DNA of 64,000 nucleotides. Origin: Chionis minor. Its lineage: Eukaryota; Chordata; Aves; Charadriiformes; Chionididae. The stretch covers positions 8,319 through 72,318 of the forward strand of contig VZSF01004790.1 of the NCBI GenBank assembly GCA_013398295.1, written 5' to 3'. Shown one piece after another: positions 1-12,200 of this stretch. Position 1 is the stretch's first letter, and each line of letters begins with the position of its first letter. The translations under genes were made by a program, and so were the position numbers. The notes beneath the pieces are model-generated. The model saw nothing but the letters and a program-made list of their open reading frames with translations. It ran no database searches and was not told the origin of the DNA.

Positions 1-105
1 AACGCCGCCACCTCCGGGCCCGTGCCTGCGGGACACCGCGTCAGCCGCCGCCGCCGCCAGCGGCCCCGCCGCCCGCCCCGCTCCATCTCCCGCCCCCGCG
101 CTCAC

Positions 106-172
106 CCGCCAGCAGCACGTCCCCCGCGAACTCCAGCGCCGTCACCGGCGCCGCCAGCGCCACCGACTCCAT
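106..172 (-). CDS. WDR6: WDR6 first coding exon (partial gene, leaves window on the left)
   Basis: WDR6 is a large cytoplasmic WD40-repeat protein; it is the partner of the FTSJ1 tRNA 2'-O-methyltransferase. Only the first coding exon is visible. It starts at the ATG read at 172-170 and encodes about 22 residues with the family-like string PVTALEF, then DVLLAGE across the junction. It ends at a GT donor read at 105-100 (GTGAGC). The human N-terminus has the same PVTGLE...DRLLAGE pattern but is longer before it, so the start may differ slightly. Position supports the call: in human, WDR6 lies directly downstream of P4HTM on the same strand, exactly as here. The rest of the gene is outside the window. 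The exon is in a CpG island and begins only about 120 bp beyond the P4HTM stop codon. The identification rests on a short match plus synteny. Confidence 0.75.
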
Positions 173-226
173 CTTGGCGCCGCCCCGCCCCGAGCACGCG
201 GAGGCACCGCCCCTCTCGCTCCACGC

Positions 227-234
227 TTTATTGG
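227..234 (-). promoter_or_regulatory. CCAAT box overlapping the P4HTM AATAAA poly(A) signal
   Basis: On the minus strand the sequence reads CCAATAAA. The hexamer AATAAA (232 to 227) is 59 bp past the P4HTM stop codon and is the only good poly(A) signal there. The CCAAT pentamer (234 to 230) lies 55-65 bp upstream of the WDR6 ATG, the usual place for an NF-Y site in a CpG-island promoter. Both readings are inferred from motif and position; neither use is proven. Confidence 0.5.
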
Positions 235-290
235 CGCGCGACGCGGCCCCGCCCTCGCCCCGCGCGGGAAAAAGCCACGTGCGCGCCGCG

Positions 291-3200
291 CTACAGCTCC
301 AGGTGCACCCCGCTGTAGGCCTTATCCACTGTCCACTCGCCCGGGGCCCCCGCCCCGGCCCCCCCCGCGTAACGCTCCATCTCCCGCTGGAACTGCAGCT
401 GCCGGCGGCGGTTGGGGTCCACGTTGATCCAGTTGTTGGCGATCCACTTGGTGCCCTGGGTGACCAGGCAGCCCCCATGCAGGGCAAAGTCGTCCAGCTC
501 CCCCACCCAGCCTGCCGAGCGGAAAAGGCCTGTTAGGAGGCGGCGGGGAGCGCTGCAGGCACAGCCGGCACCGCAAGGGGAGGCACCAGCTCTCCCACCT
601 ACAGCACGGCTTGGATTTCAGCTCAGATACATCTCACAGGGGTTGGCTCCTCCTGGCACCCCTCCATCTTAGCGCTACCCCACCCCAGCACCTACAAGGA
701 GCTCGCCAGGGTGGGCTCCCCAAGCGCAAAACCCTCGCTGCCTCCATGTCTCCACTCAGCATAAAGGGCTCTCACTGCTGTTTTTCTCAGCTCTTCCCAA
801 AAGGGGAGGCTGGGATGGAAAAGATGAGCGCTGCCCCAGAAGGCTTGTGGAAGTCAGGAGCTCACAGCCATACTAGAGATTGCATTTCAGCGGTTTTAAA
901 TGACCCTCTCTTTACAGAAGTACCATGATTTTCTGTGGCAGACTCGTGTCAGCAGCCACCTTCCATTTAGGAACAATTTGCTCATAAAAACACAACCGGG
1001 CTCTTCTTACAGGACAGAGTTCGTCCTGATATTATCATCCAACAGCCCAAACACTGGTCTTCTGACCTCTTCTGTGGATTTGCTAGAGATAGAAACATGG
1101 GCTGCTCCCAGGGGAGCTGGGATGCTATATTCCTTTCTCCCACCGCTGCTCAAAATCTGCCATCAGAACACTCTGGAGTCATACTCGCCAGCAGCCTGGA
1201 AGACTCAAGTCAATCCCCCAGCCTGGCTGTCAGGGAAAACCGCGCTGCGCTTCATGAGAAAAACAGCCCCAAGGACACATTATCATCACGCTGCGGCTCA
1301 GCCATAAAGCAGGAGTCGGCCCCAAGCACGGCCATGCCTCCCTGGGCTGCAGAGCTGATGGCCGGGCCTTTGTCTACCTCCCCTCCCCACCCCTTTGGGC
1401 AACACCACATCAGTGAAACATTTTGAATTGCAGACCAAGTTCCAGCAGGAGTTTCAGCTCGCACAGCGGGATAGGAGGCAGCTGGCGATGGCTAGTGCAG
1501 CCAAGGTCTTTGTTTGCTAGCTACTCCCGTCCCCCAAAGACATCAGGAGCCACTGACCTACTGCCTGTAAACAAAGGCCTTTCACAGTTAGGAAGCTCCT
1601 ACCCAGCTGGTGACAAGGAGACTCTACAGTTCCCACTAGCAGGCAGCTACCACCCTATGGCTCTCTTCTGAGCTCCCAACCACCGCGAGAAGACGATGGC
1701 TGTCACCTCCTGCAGTCCCCTACTCCTCCCGAGAGCCGAGACTTGAAACAAGACTGTACCTTCTCCATCTGACAGGTAGTTGTACCAGAAGACAGCAGTG
1801 CCTTGCTGAGGTTTCACTCGCAAATTGCCCTTGTCGCAGTTTTTCCGAGTGTCACGCAGGTCAACATCGTTCTGGATCAAGGACTGGCAAGAAACCACAG
1901 AGAAGGTGTCGCAAATGGGGTGGGAATGAAGCGCACGCACTGGGCTGCCTCTGCTGCCAGCCATCATCCTGCCCTTTGCCTGAAAGCCCCAAAGGGACAG
2001 CTCAAGGCTGATGCTGGGCAGGGCAGGGCTTTCACAACCCACCCGGAGCAGCCAGTTTTAGCTCCCCTGCAGGTCCACGACCTGTTTCTGAGCAGCCGCC
2101 GCCCATTCCTTAACACGTTGCATGACAGGAGCACAACGTACCTGCTGCCAAGACTTAGTCTAAGGAAGCCTGCCCAGACAGAAGTGAGCAGGACACGTGT
2201 TCTGGCAGCAAGGCCAACAGACCACTCCTCACACCTCTGAGCAGGGAGAGGTGCCGTTGTGAAAGCACTGTGCCTCTTCCCTTGGCCTCAGAGGGACATA
2301 GCTTCCCCACGTTCCAGCTACGAAGGCTAATGTCCACCAGCCTGACGCACCAGACCCCCTTCTGCAGCCACAGCACATAAAGACATTCAAAGAGGGACTC
2401 AAAATCCCCAGGGGTAACACGTAGGCAAGATTCATTTACCATCTCTTCATACGTCCTGTTATCAGCTATAGGAAAGACTGTTTCACCTCCCCCAGTCACA
2501 TTGTTCAGGTAGAACAGCACTGTCACGTACCTGCAAGACACAGTGGCTGTCAGGGGACACAACCGGAACAGGAGGGGATGCACAGGGGCTGTCCATACCC
2601 TGCCCCTCCACCATACATACAGCGGTTCCTCAAAGACATCACGAGATATGTGATTTACATCATCAGCTTTTCTCCAAGGACAAGACCAAGACAACAAAGA
2701 AAATCCCCTCCCGCAACCACGAGGGTGTGTTTCTAGCCTCTGGTGGGGTTGGCCCAGCAGCTCTGCAGAACCACTCTGCCCTCCTTGTTTGGACCTGCAG
2801 GATTCGTCCGGCTCCCCCTTCAAACCCCTTCATGCCAGTGATCTCCACAGCTGGTTTTGCGAGCCCATAACCTGAGCACCGAGCCCTACACGAGGTGAGG
2901 TGAAACATCTCACCACAGCTCTTCTCTAGCGCGTTCCAGGTTGTGTCAAGGCAGACCTTACCGGCAGGAGGTCTCAAAGGGAGCACTTTCATTGGCGACC
3001 AGCTTAGTGTGGCTGCAGGCAGTCTCAGGGAAGACGGGGCCACTGTCCATGTGGGCATGGTAGTGCCCTCCTTGGTCGTAGCGCACAACCTGGAGGGGCT
3101 CGCTGTGCTCCACAATCTCAGGGGGCAAGCGAGTCAGGCGCATTACCCTGGGGAAGAGGAGAGCAGAGCAGGTGAGGGGAAAGCACCACCACCTTGGTCA

Positions 3201-6200
3201 GCTGCTACTCCCAAGCGCCGAATAAATCCAGAGAAAGATAACCCCCTTCCCCAGCAGACCGGAGAGACGGAGGGGTTGCAGCAAGCGTATCAAGAGATAA
3301 TGAGGTCCTTACAGATCTGTTGGACCATCAGCATCAGCTCAGAAAGTCCTCGTCAAGGTTAATAAAAAAACCCCCAAAACCGAAGGGTGTATCTCCAGCA
3401 GGACTGCGCTCAGGAAGACTTTGCTTGCTCAGCAAGATCCCTTCTGTGTGTGTCCCTGGAGCCTTCATGTGCCATCTCATCGCTTCTTTGGACTCCTGCA
3501 CACCACCTACAGACCTCGGGGACAGTTAGCAAAGCACAAGGCCCCTTCTGAGAGCGAACGAGAGACTAGCTCTAGGAATATTCTTGTCACCTAACTCACC
3601 TTTCCCTGTTGCCTTTTCAGCAGCCTCCCCCAGGGCAGAGGGGCACGGGAAGTGATCAAGGAGACAGGAGCCCTCCTGCTCTGGGATATTTCCACTGCTA
3701 CATCTGAGATCATCCCCAAGGCAAGCAGGTACCTCTCGAGACCTGCCAAAGAACACTCAGAGCTCTGAGAATTTGGACCACTGAAGCACTCGGGGCAGGC
3801 GCGAGGGGAACGCGGCACCCAGGCAGGATGGCAAAGCCCCCCCCAGGCACCGCATGGTCCCAGGGAGGACTGTAACAGCCTCCTTCAGCGCTGTCTTCAT
3901 GTCCTTGTACCAGTGGCCAACCGAAGAGCGTAAAAGCAGTATGCCGATGCCTGTGTGTGCTGGCTAGCTGGCACGGAGAAGGTGGCAGCCACAGTCTGCT
4001 CTAATCAAGGCAATATGCGACCCCATTCTCCCTCTGGAATGTGCTGAAGAAAAGGAGTGGCCAACCGTTTTCAAGCCTCGGGACAGATTTTACCCACCCA
4101 TGTCCTGGGCGAGGACCAGCACCACAAGAACAAGAGAGTCTCCAGCCAATTATCTGAAACTCACCACGGCTAAACGATTTGGCCTGTGTGCTGGGTTTCC
4201 ACGCTTCCCAGTACCAAATCTGAGACAAAGGGAAAGGTATGAGGTTCTCCCATCTGCCGTGCGCTGCCCTGTGATAAATGTGCTTAGAGCACTAACCTAA
4301 CTTGGCTTACTGGAGACGAAGTCATGCTTGTTAAAAAGTCAGCTCTGAACAGCTAAGACAGATTTCAGTGAAATGCATGAGTAACTAAAGCAAATGACAG
4401 TGACTACTGGCACCCAGACAGCATTGGGAACGGACAGTTTCTCCCAGTAAGCTCATTTACTAATTAGAATGAATTATTTCATATAATGCCAAGTCTTCTT
4501 GGTTTTATAGGGCTGTTCCCAAAAGTGAATGGAGATGCTGAAAGGTTTGATTTTTCTTTTTCCTTTTCCACAGGACAATACAAATTCTTGTTCTAATGAA
4601 AACCTCCTCTCCCCATTCCGTGTCTGTGTTCATTGCTCTTTATACTCTTTATACTCCTAATTTCACGCAATTAGGAAGTGTGAATATCAGCAAGTCTGCC
4701 ACCGCTTCTCCCAGCACAGGTGGTCCTTGTGCCTACACAAACCCAACCGCCCGGCTGCCTGGCCCTTACCTTTGCCGTATGGCTCTCATGACCTGGTGTG
4801 CCCCCTCGCCCTGGTACAGCCAGGTGTGCTGGCTGTTGCGCACCAAGTCACTCATCTTCACTTTCTGGCTTCCCATGTACTTGTGGAAATCACGGATATT
4901 CAATTGTTTGAATTCCTCCAAACTCAGCACACCTACGGGAAGAGAGGAAAAGCCGTCTTGACTCTGGCACAGGTCATTGTTCTTGGCGCCCTGTACTCGG
5001 AGAAACCACCAGGTGAGGGCACTGCAGAAGCTGCTTTCCTCAAACAAACCCCCTTCAGGGTCCACCACCGCACCCACCACGGGCTGCACCCCATACGCGC
5101 AGGTTTACAGGCCCCCGCGACGCTCTCGCCTTTAGCAGAGGGCAGACAGCAATCTGCAAAAGTCAACTGTTAGCTGCCATGCAAGGTCAGAACTGGGACA
5201 GGCAAAATACCATTTTGAACTTTAAAAAGCTCCTAAAACCTAAATCAATCCATCAAAAGAGAGAAATAGCCACTACAGTTCTAACGTATGCAATGGCACA
5301 GCTAAAAAGCCTGTGCCACCTGATGCCTTGGGGCTTGTTATTTAAATAGTCATGTTTAAGAGCAGAGTGGGATATCTCAGACTGCATTTTCTACAAGACC
5401 TTGCACCAGTAAGTTGAAAAAACCAAATATAAAACAAGCGGTACCTTCTTCTGCATTTGTGTAATTGCAAAACATGAGCAAGAAATACAACAGTATATGA
5501 CCTTGTGTAAGTAGAAGTAACAGAAAAGCGAGAGGTAAAAAGCAGTTTCTACTAAAACAGGTATTTCCTGTTTGCACTCAACTGGACTCGGCAAGGAATG
5601 GACTTTTGCCTTTGTCGGCTGCAGAAATATCCTTTTTTGTTTCCCTTTTCTGGAAGCAGGCCCGCACTGAGCATCAGGTCCCTGGGACCAGAGTGTGCGG
5701 AGTGCCATGGTGTGCTGCCCCCCAGCCAACATGCAGCCTGGGCTGCGAGCGGAGGTCGCTCAGGCAGCAAACCTGGTCTGCTTCCCTGGCACACAGCACC
5801 CTCCGGCAGGAGGAAGCACCAGCCACCAGGGTCAGCCTGGGACAGTTCCTCAGGTGCCAGTGGTCGTCACCAAAATTATCCAGACCATTATTTCTAGTGT
5901 CTCCCTGTCCCCACTTCCCCTTACTCCACGTGGTCTTTGATGATGCGGTGCCACATCCAGGTTGTGACCTGGTCTCTCGGTGTCACGTACCAATCTAACA
6001 ACAGAGGGAAGCAGCTTCCTGGAAACAAGGTCCTGCCAAGAGCACTTTAAGAGGACCTTCCATTTGTTAATGTCCAGAACAGTGGAAAAGCCACTGAGGA
6101 CTCAGTCATACACTCCTACCCCTGCCAAGAATGCCACCAGTTTGGAGGAGCCGGGCATGGGGCGCCCTCCGGATATTTAGGCATTCACACGGATACTGCT

Positions 6201-9200
6201 TCAACTCCAAACCAGCTTCTCCTGGGCAGCTCTCAACGCCAGGTCACTGGAATAGAGCATGCAGAGCCTGTGCGGTCACGTAATTTGATTAGGAAATGGA
6301 GAGTTGCTTAATTGAGGCCACTCTAATTAGAGCAGCAGAGGTTAGAATGCATGTCCGGACCAGCGGGAGCCCTTGGAAGACCAAGGGCAGGAGAGGCAGA
6401 AGTGGCCTCATGGAATACACAGAGTTTGCAGCAGCAGAGCGGGGGTCAGCAGCAAAGGCTGACCAACAAGACCATCCTCACCTTCGCTTATTCGCCCTCC
6501 CCTGCCAGTGATGTGGCGCTCCCAGACTGCTGCAGAAATCTCCCTGAAAACAAGGGGGGAGTGGAGGGTGCACCTTAAAACCTGGAGCCCAGGTAACAAG
6601 AGCTACACAGTCAGAGCCAGGGCAGTCGCTCTGACTATGGGAGCAGAAGCACACCCTGAAGGTCCTGTTACATCCAGGCACAAACTAAGGCAGGTCTGGC
6701 AGGGGAGAGGGAATGCAGAGCTGTGTTCTGGTCCTGCTTCTGCAAGATCCAAGCAGAGGTGGTGGAACCAGTCTGCTGCTAGACTGGTGATGAGGGGGCC
6801 AGAGTGCTGCGATGAGAGGTTTACACTGATTTTACTTTTCTGTGAAGGTCTCTAAAGCAGCACTGTTTTCCTTTGAAGAACACAGCTAGAGAAACATGCC
6901 TGGGCAGGGACCTGGCTCTTGCTCTGCCCCGCATGGCTGGCTGAGGAGTCCAGCATGCTGAGGGTGAAGGGATTCCCATGGAGCCGCTCTTACCATTCCC
7001 ATCAGGATCGGCCTTGACTGCAGTGTACATCTCCCGGATGTTTTCGGGGGTCATCCACCTGCCGTTCCCAAGCCGGGTGTGGGTCAACACCTGAAATTTG
7101 GAAATGGATCAACACCAGGCACTGGATTCTCATACTAACGAAACCCTGCAGATTCCCTGCTTGAGGCCTGGTGGGCTCTCCTCTGCAGAGCATCGGTCAG
7201 CCAGGCATCAGCACGTCTCTGCAGAAAGAAGATTGGAGCGGGAATCATCTGGCAGCCACACACAGCGTGTGGCTGATATGCGCTGTTATTTCCAGTTTAG
7301 GTCATGGTAAATGACTGCTGGGACTCAGTTAACCAGTCCTGAGGTGGAGAGGGCAATGCTCTTTCTCTTGAGGGGAAAGTATAACCATTGATGACAAAAG
7401 TGAATGCTTTTACTTGTCCAAGATAAGGGGTTGGAACAAAACACCTTTCCGTGTGGGCAGAGAGATGCAGTATCCTGGACAGCTCTCAGCAGGCTCTGAC
7501 CTCCAGAGAAAGGATCCTTGCCCTGGGTTGTCACTGGCGCAGTTCCCCATGCTCCACAGTGCTTGCTGCCCACAAGACAGTATTCACCCCCAGTCCCACC
7601 AGAAACGGGAGCTGTGGGAGGGACGTCCTTGAACTGCCAGTGCCTGCCCCGATGCGCCCTGCCATACAGTGCAAGGGTGCTGAAGAGCTGTGGATGAGGT
7701 GCTCATTATCCCCCTCCAGGGTCATTAACAGGGATGGCTTTGCTGATGTCTGGTCAGTTGAGCACAGTCAATCCCCACAGGCTGCACAAAGCAGTGCCTA
7801 CGCTACAAACTCACTTTGCCAGGAAGCCCGGGAAGAGGAAACCCACAGCACGAGGAACATTTCACCCAGCATATTCAAAACACACATCTGCCAAGGACCG
7901 TTGCTACCTCCCAACACCATGACAACTGCTGCACATTTCCCCAGAAACTTCCATGCTGAAGGTCAGCACAAGTCTTGAGACATAAAATTCAGAAAATAGT
8001 GACTGGTATATACTGGGGTCTGGCCCTACGCTAGCACGAGTAATCAAGAGATCATCTGAGGAGGGGACCTCCCAGAGGGTCCCAGAGCAAACCTCCCCCG
8101 GTCTGTCCCACAGTCTACCTCTTTGAGCTGCAGCTGCCCATCTTGATTGTGGTCCAGCAGATTGAAAATGTCCATCTGGCTGATTTCTATCATTTCCATG
8201 GCTTCCTCATAGTCATCCGTTGGTAGAATCTGGCTCTTCTGCAGCCCCTTCAGCTGTGCCAGATGGACGATGAGCTTGCACTCTTCCTCTGTCAGGAAGT
8301 TGGGAATTTCTGCAGCAAAAGTGTGAGCAGCAACAGAGACTGAGGAACTGTTACAGTGGGACCCCATACCGATGGCAGGCCACTCGGAAGAAGGAAAAAA
8401 AAAAAAAAGAGAGGTGGGGGGGAAATTTAGACTCTGCCTAAATTTGGGACATTCAAACGCATCCACCTTTCTACCAGAAGAGTTCTCAAAGACAACACAC
8501 CACACACCTGAGCTGCTGGAAGCGGGTATTTTTACAGCAGCATTTCCTAAATGTTTAGATCCAGGGGTCAAGCCCTTAAACCCTCTAGCAGATACCACAA
8601 TGAACAAAGGAGTGAACAAACACATTCATATCACTGCGTATTATCACTTCAAAGGTGACATGTGGCTCACAGTCTGGGAACTGCAGCTTTACAGGAAGGG
8701 AGGCCAAAACCTTTACGGTGGGCAGTGGTGATGGCCGGGGTTTCGGGCTTCCTTGCTGTCACGTGGAGAGGACGGCACTTTGCACAAAATCAAATGCCTT
8801 TCAGGGGAACCTGGCACAGTGCTCTGCCATGAAACTCAAACAGAAAGGAGACAATGTCCAAACTTATTGTCACTCATTCCCTTGATCCCCCACTAAAAAT
8901 GCTCTTCAAATGCAGTGTTAAAGGGGAAGACACTGCACATGGCAGATGCCACGCTCCATACCCAGGTAGCATCCCGGTATCACCAGCTTTCTTTTGCAGC
9001 ATGACACCAGGATCCCAACCAAATTTAAATGTAGAGAAACCCACTGATGACGATGAGGCTAAGCAATTTCTAGCTGTGTGGTGCACTGGGCATCCACTGG
9101 CAAAGAGCTGGTGAGGTCCCATTCCACAGCACAGTTACACAGCCCAGCAGGTTGAGAAGATCCATCTGGCTGATACCTGTCACTGCTACGGGGATCTTGC

Positions 9201-12200
9201 CACCAGCTGCTGAGACTTTTGAAGAGGGAAAGAAGAACCACCAAAGCAGGACAGGTTTAGGTACTCCTAGGCACCTTGGGGTCCTGCTCTCCAAATCACA
9301 GCCCCCTAGAGCTCCTGCAGGTATGTGTCAAGGACACGTTACAGCTCCACTGTAGCAGCAATCCTCAAAGAAGGAGGGAGGGGGAAGTGGATTACTTCCA
9401 TGACCTTAAATCAACCCTATCAGCTCAAATTGTCAATAAGCAGTTGGCTTCTTGCAAACCACAGACCAGAACTAGCCCTGGAGAAAATGAGATGTTCCTG
9501 GGAAGCCCAAGACACACAATGCAGCCAGCTGTATCCGTAACACCCCCCAAGGAAACAATTTCCGCCACAGGCAGCGCAGGGTCCTTGTGCCAGAGGATGC
9601 TTCAGAGCTTCCGCTGGCTGGTTTGAACCTCATGGCACGGCACCAGGTCCGAATGAACCGTGTGCGCTGGCAAGCAACACCCCCAGTATTTCCAGTTCCC
9701 CAAACCGGGCCACGATAATGATGGCTTCTGGAATCTTAATTACATGCTGGAGGAAGGACAATCCTGCTCTTCAGCGGTAGTAACGGGATTTCGTAACAAA
9801 GCAAAAATTCTCTTAACTGGAAGGCACGCTCTGTCACGCAGGTTGCAAGGTGAGGGGGCTTCCAGCTAAGCGCCGCCAATCCCATCTGCAAACAACCTGG
9901 CTCCACAGCTGCAAATTGGTTCCTCTCTACCCTCAGCTCTCCGAAACAGTTAACTTCTGGCTGTGAGACCATCCTATCTCTCTGCCTGCTCAACAATAGA
10001 TCCAGCTAAACAAATGCCTCCTAATTGACTTTGAGCAACACTTGATTGCTTTTACAAAAAACAAAAGAGAGGAAAACATTGGGGTTTATGAAATAATGAC
10101 TAATCCTGGAGCAAGAGAAAGGGGATGGGTTGGAGCACTGGTGTCAAACAGAGATTCAATCTCGGCTGAAAGAGCCCCAAGACACATGGGCCAAGTCATT
10201 CATCCCTCCCCAACTGCCCTCATTTCCACACCTGCTGATCTAAGCCAAACCCCTGCTAAAATCCAAACAATCGGGGCCGCTGGCAAACGAAAATTGGAGC
10301 ATTGTCTTCCCCATGAGGGCTCTGAAAGGGCCGCACTTAATGAGGATGGATTGACAGAGAGGTGGCTCTTAGGCTATAAAAGGCATCCCACAGTTGGGAG
10401 CAGCTCAGTCCGAGGTGCGCTGCCCATTCGCCCACTCCCAGCTCAATCCGAGCATGGTCACAGCCCATTGCAAGCAACCCTCGAGGTCGGGTGGCCCATG
10501 GCTGCTGGGTCTCCTGGCTCGTCTGCTGCTCTGGGGCCCTCCAGGAGCCTGGGCAAGCTACCTGAGGAGATCTTCCAGCTGCACGCCCATTCCACACCGC
10601 ATGGCCTTGTGCTACGACATCGGCTACTCCGAGATGAGGATACCCAACCTGCTGGAGCATGAGACCATGCCAGAAGTGATCCAGCAGTCTTCCAGCTGGC
10701 TGCCCTTGCTGGCCAGGGAGTGCCACCCAGATGCGAGGATTTTCCTCTGCTCCCTCTTTGCACCAATCTGCTTGGACAGGTAAGATGTTTTTGCAAGTTA
10801 TTTCAGCTTTAGCAAGTAACTCTCCAGGAGCACAACTGCATTTGCCTCCCAAGAGAAAATGTGTGCAATCTCAGCACAGCCCCTGAAAAGCCACGCTGCC
10901 CCTCTCTGCAAGGGGCGATTGGATTACACAGCAGGGACCTTCCCTCTGAAAGTGAAACAGGAGCGTTTCATCTCGCAGGAGCAGAAACACTATGTTCCCT
11001 TTTCTGGATTTTCCTGTTCTCACCCTAGGCACTGCTGCCATCTCCCCCCTGCTGTCCCCCTTGCACGCTGGCTTCACCCCCCACCTCCCCTGCAGACCTT
11101 CTTCCCAGCTTCTGCACTGACCATGCAAGGGCTTCCTCAGCCCTCCAGTGCCAGCATCAGAGAGAAATAAATCCTCAGTTTTGAGGTGCAGCTGTCAAAG
11201 AACAGAGCTGCTGAGGAAATCTGGTATCTCATTAGGCACCTGTAAAGGTAAGCAGAGTTTGCACTAGAGAAGATCCCTGGGCAGAGGAAGGGCTTCTGGC
11301 AGCAACCTGTAATGAACTGCCTCATCCCACCCATCCTCAGAAAGCATTGTTTGTTTCCTGGGCCTGAATGTTCAAAAGACATCAAAGACCCCAAAACAGC
11401 TCTGCTAGCACTACAGTGTACAACACAGCCCTGCGCAGCAGCCTGGTGCCAGGGCTCGACCCTCAGCCTGCTGCCAGGAGTCCCGAGGTGCTGCAATCCC
11501 CATCCCCTCCCCAGGCTCATCTATCCCTGCCGCAGCCTCTGCGAAGCCGTTAAGAAGAGCTGCGCACCCGTCATGGCTTGTTACGGCTACCCCTGGCCCG
11601 AAATCCTCAACTGCAACAAGTTTCCCGCCGATCATGAACTCTGCATCGCAGCAGTCTCCATGGATGAAAATTCCTCAAGCAGGAGAAGTAAGTTTGTTTT
11701 TTTTTTTCCCTTGTGTGTTTTCCCATACGTAACACCGAAAGCTCAAAAGGCCTATTTCTTCTCTGCGTTCCTAACGCTTCTGGTTTTAAGCCATATTTTA
11801 CAAAAATAATTTAGAAATCTTAATTCTGTTCTCTCTGGGAACTCCACCTTGTCTAGAAAATTAGCGTAACATTGACTGCAGCTTGTTCCCCTCTCTACTG
11901 TATTCCTGCATTCATCAGCTCCCCGGGTGCCATCAGAGCAGGCAGGGTTTGGGGCAGGGGGGAGGAATCGCTGTAAAAGCCGAACACTCGGGCACAGCGT
12001 GAGAGCTCGTGGTGTGCAGGCTCCGGGCGATGAGATGTGCTTCCCGCAGAGCTAAGGAGCGGCAGCCCTGATCTTTCAGCTCTGTCCAGGGTTTAAAAAC
12101 ACGCAAAAAGAAATGTTTTGCAAGCCTTCCCTTTAAACATTAGGACACACCACAAAGGGGCATGAGCCTCTGCAGACATGAGTTACACAAGAAAAAAAAA

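Larger units (their letters stand above)
1..470. other. CpG island over WDR6 5' end and P4HTM last exon
   Basis: The stretch is very rich in G, C and CpG, in contrast to the introns that follow. It covers the WDR6 start, its first intron and the 3' end of P4HTM. A housekeeping-type, TATA-less promoter for WDR6 is the likely reading. Confidence 0.6.

Noticed and set aside
22..536. Arg/Pro/Ala-rich plus-strand frames at the left end
   Set aside because: Shadows of the CpG island opposite WDR6 exon 1 and the last P4HTM exon.
10042..10662. Plus-strand frame of 206 codons overlapping the SFRP first exon
   Set aside because: It overlaps the signal peptide/CRD exon in another frame and crosses the TATA box; it has no known domain.
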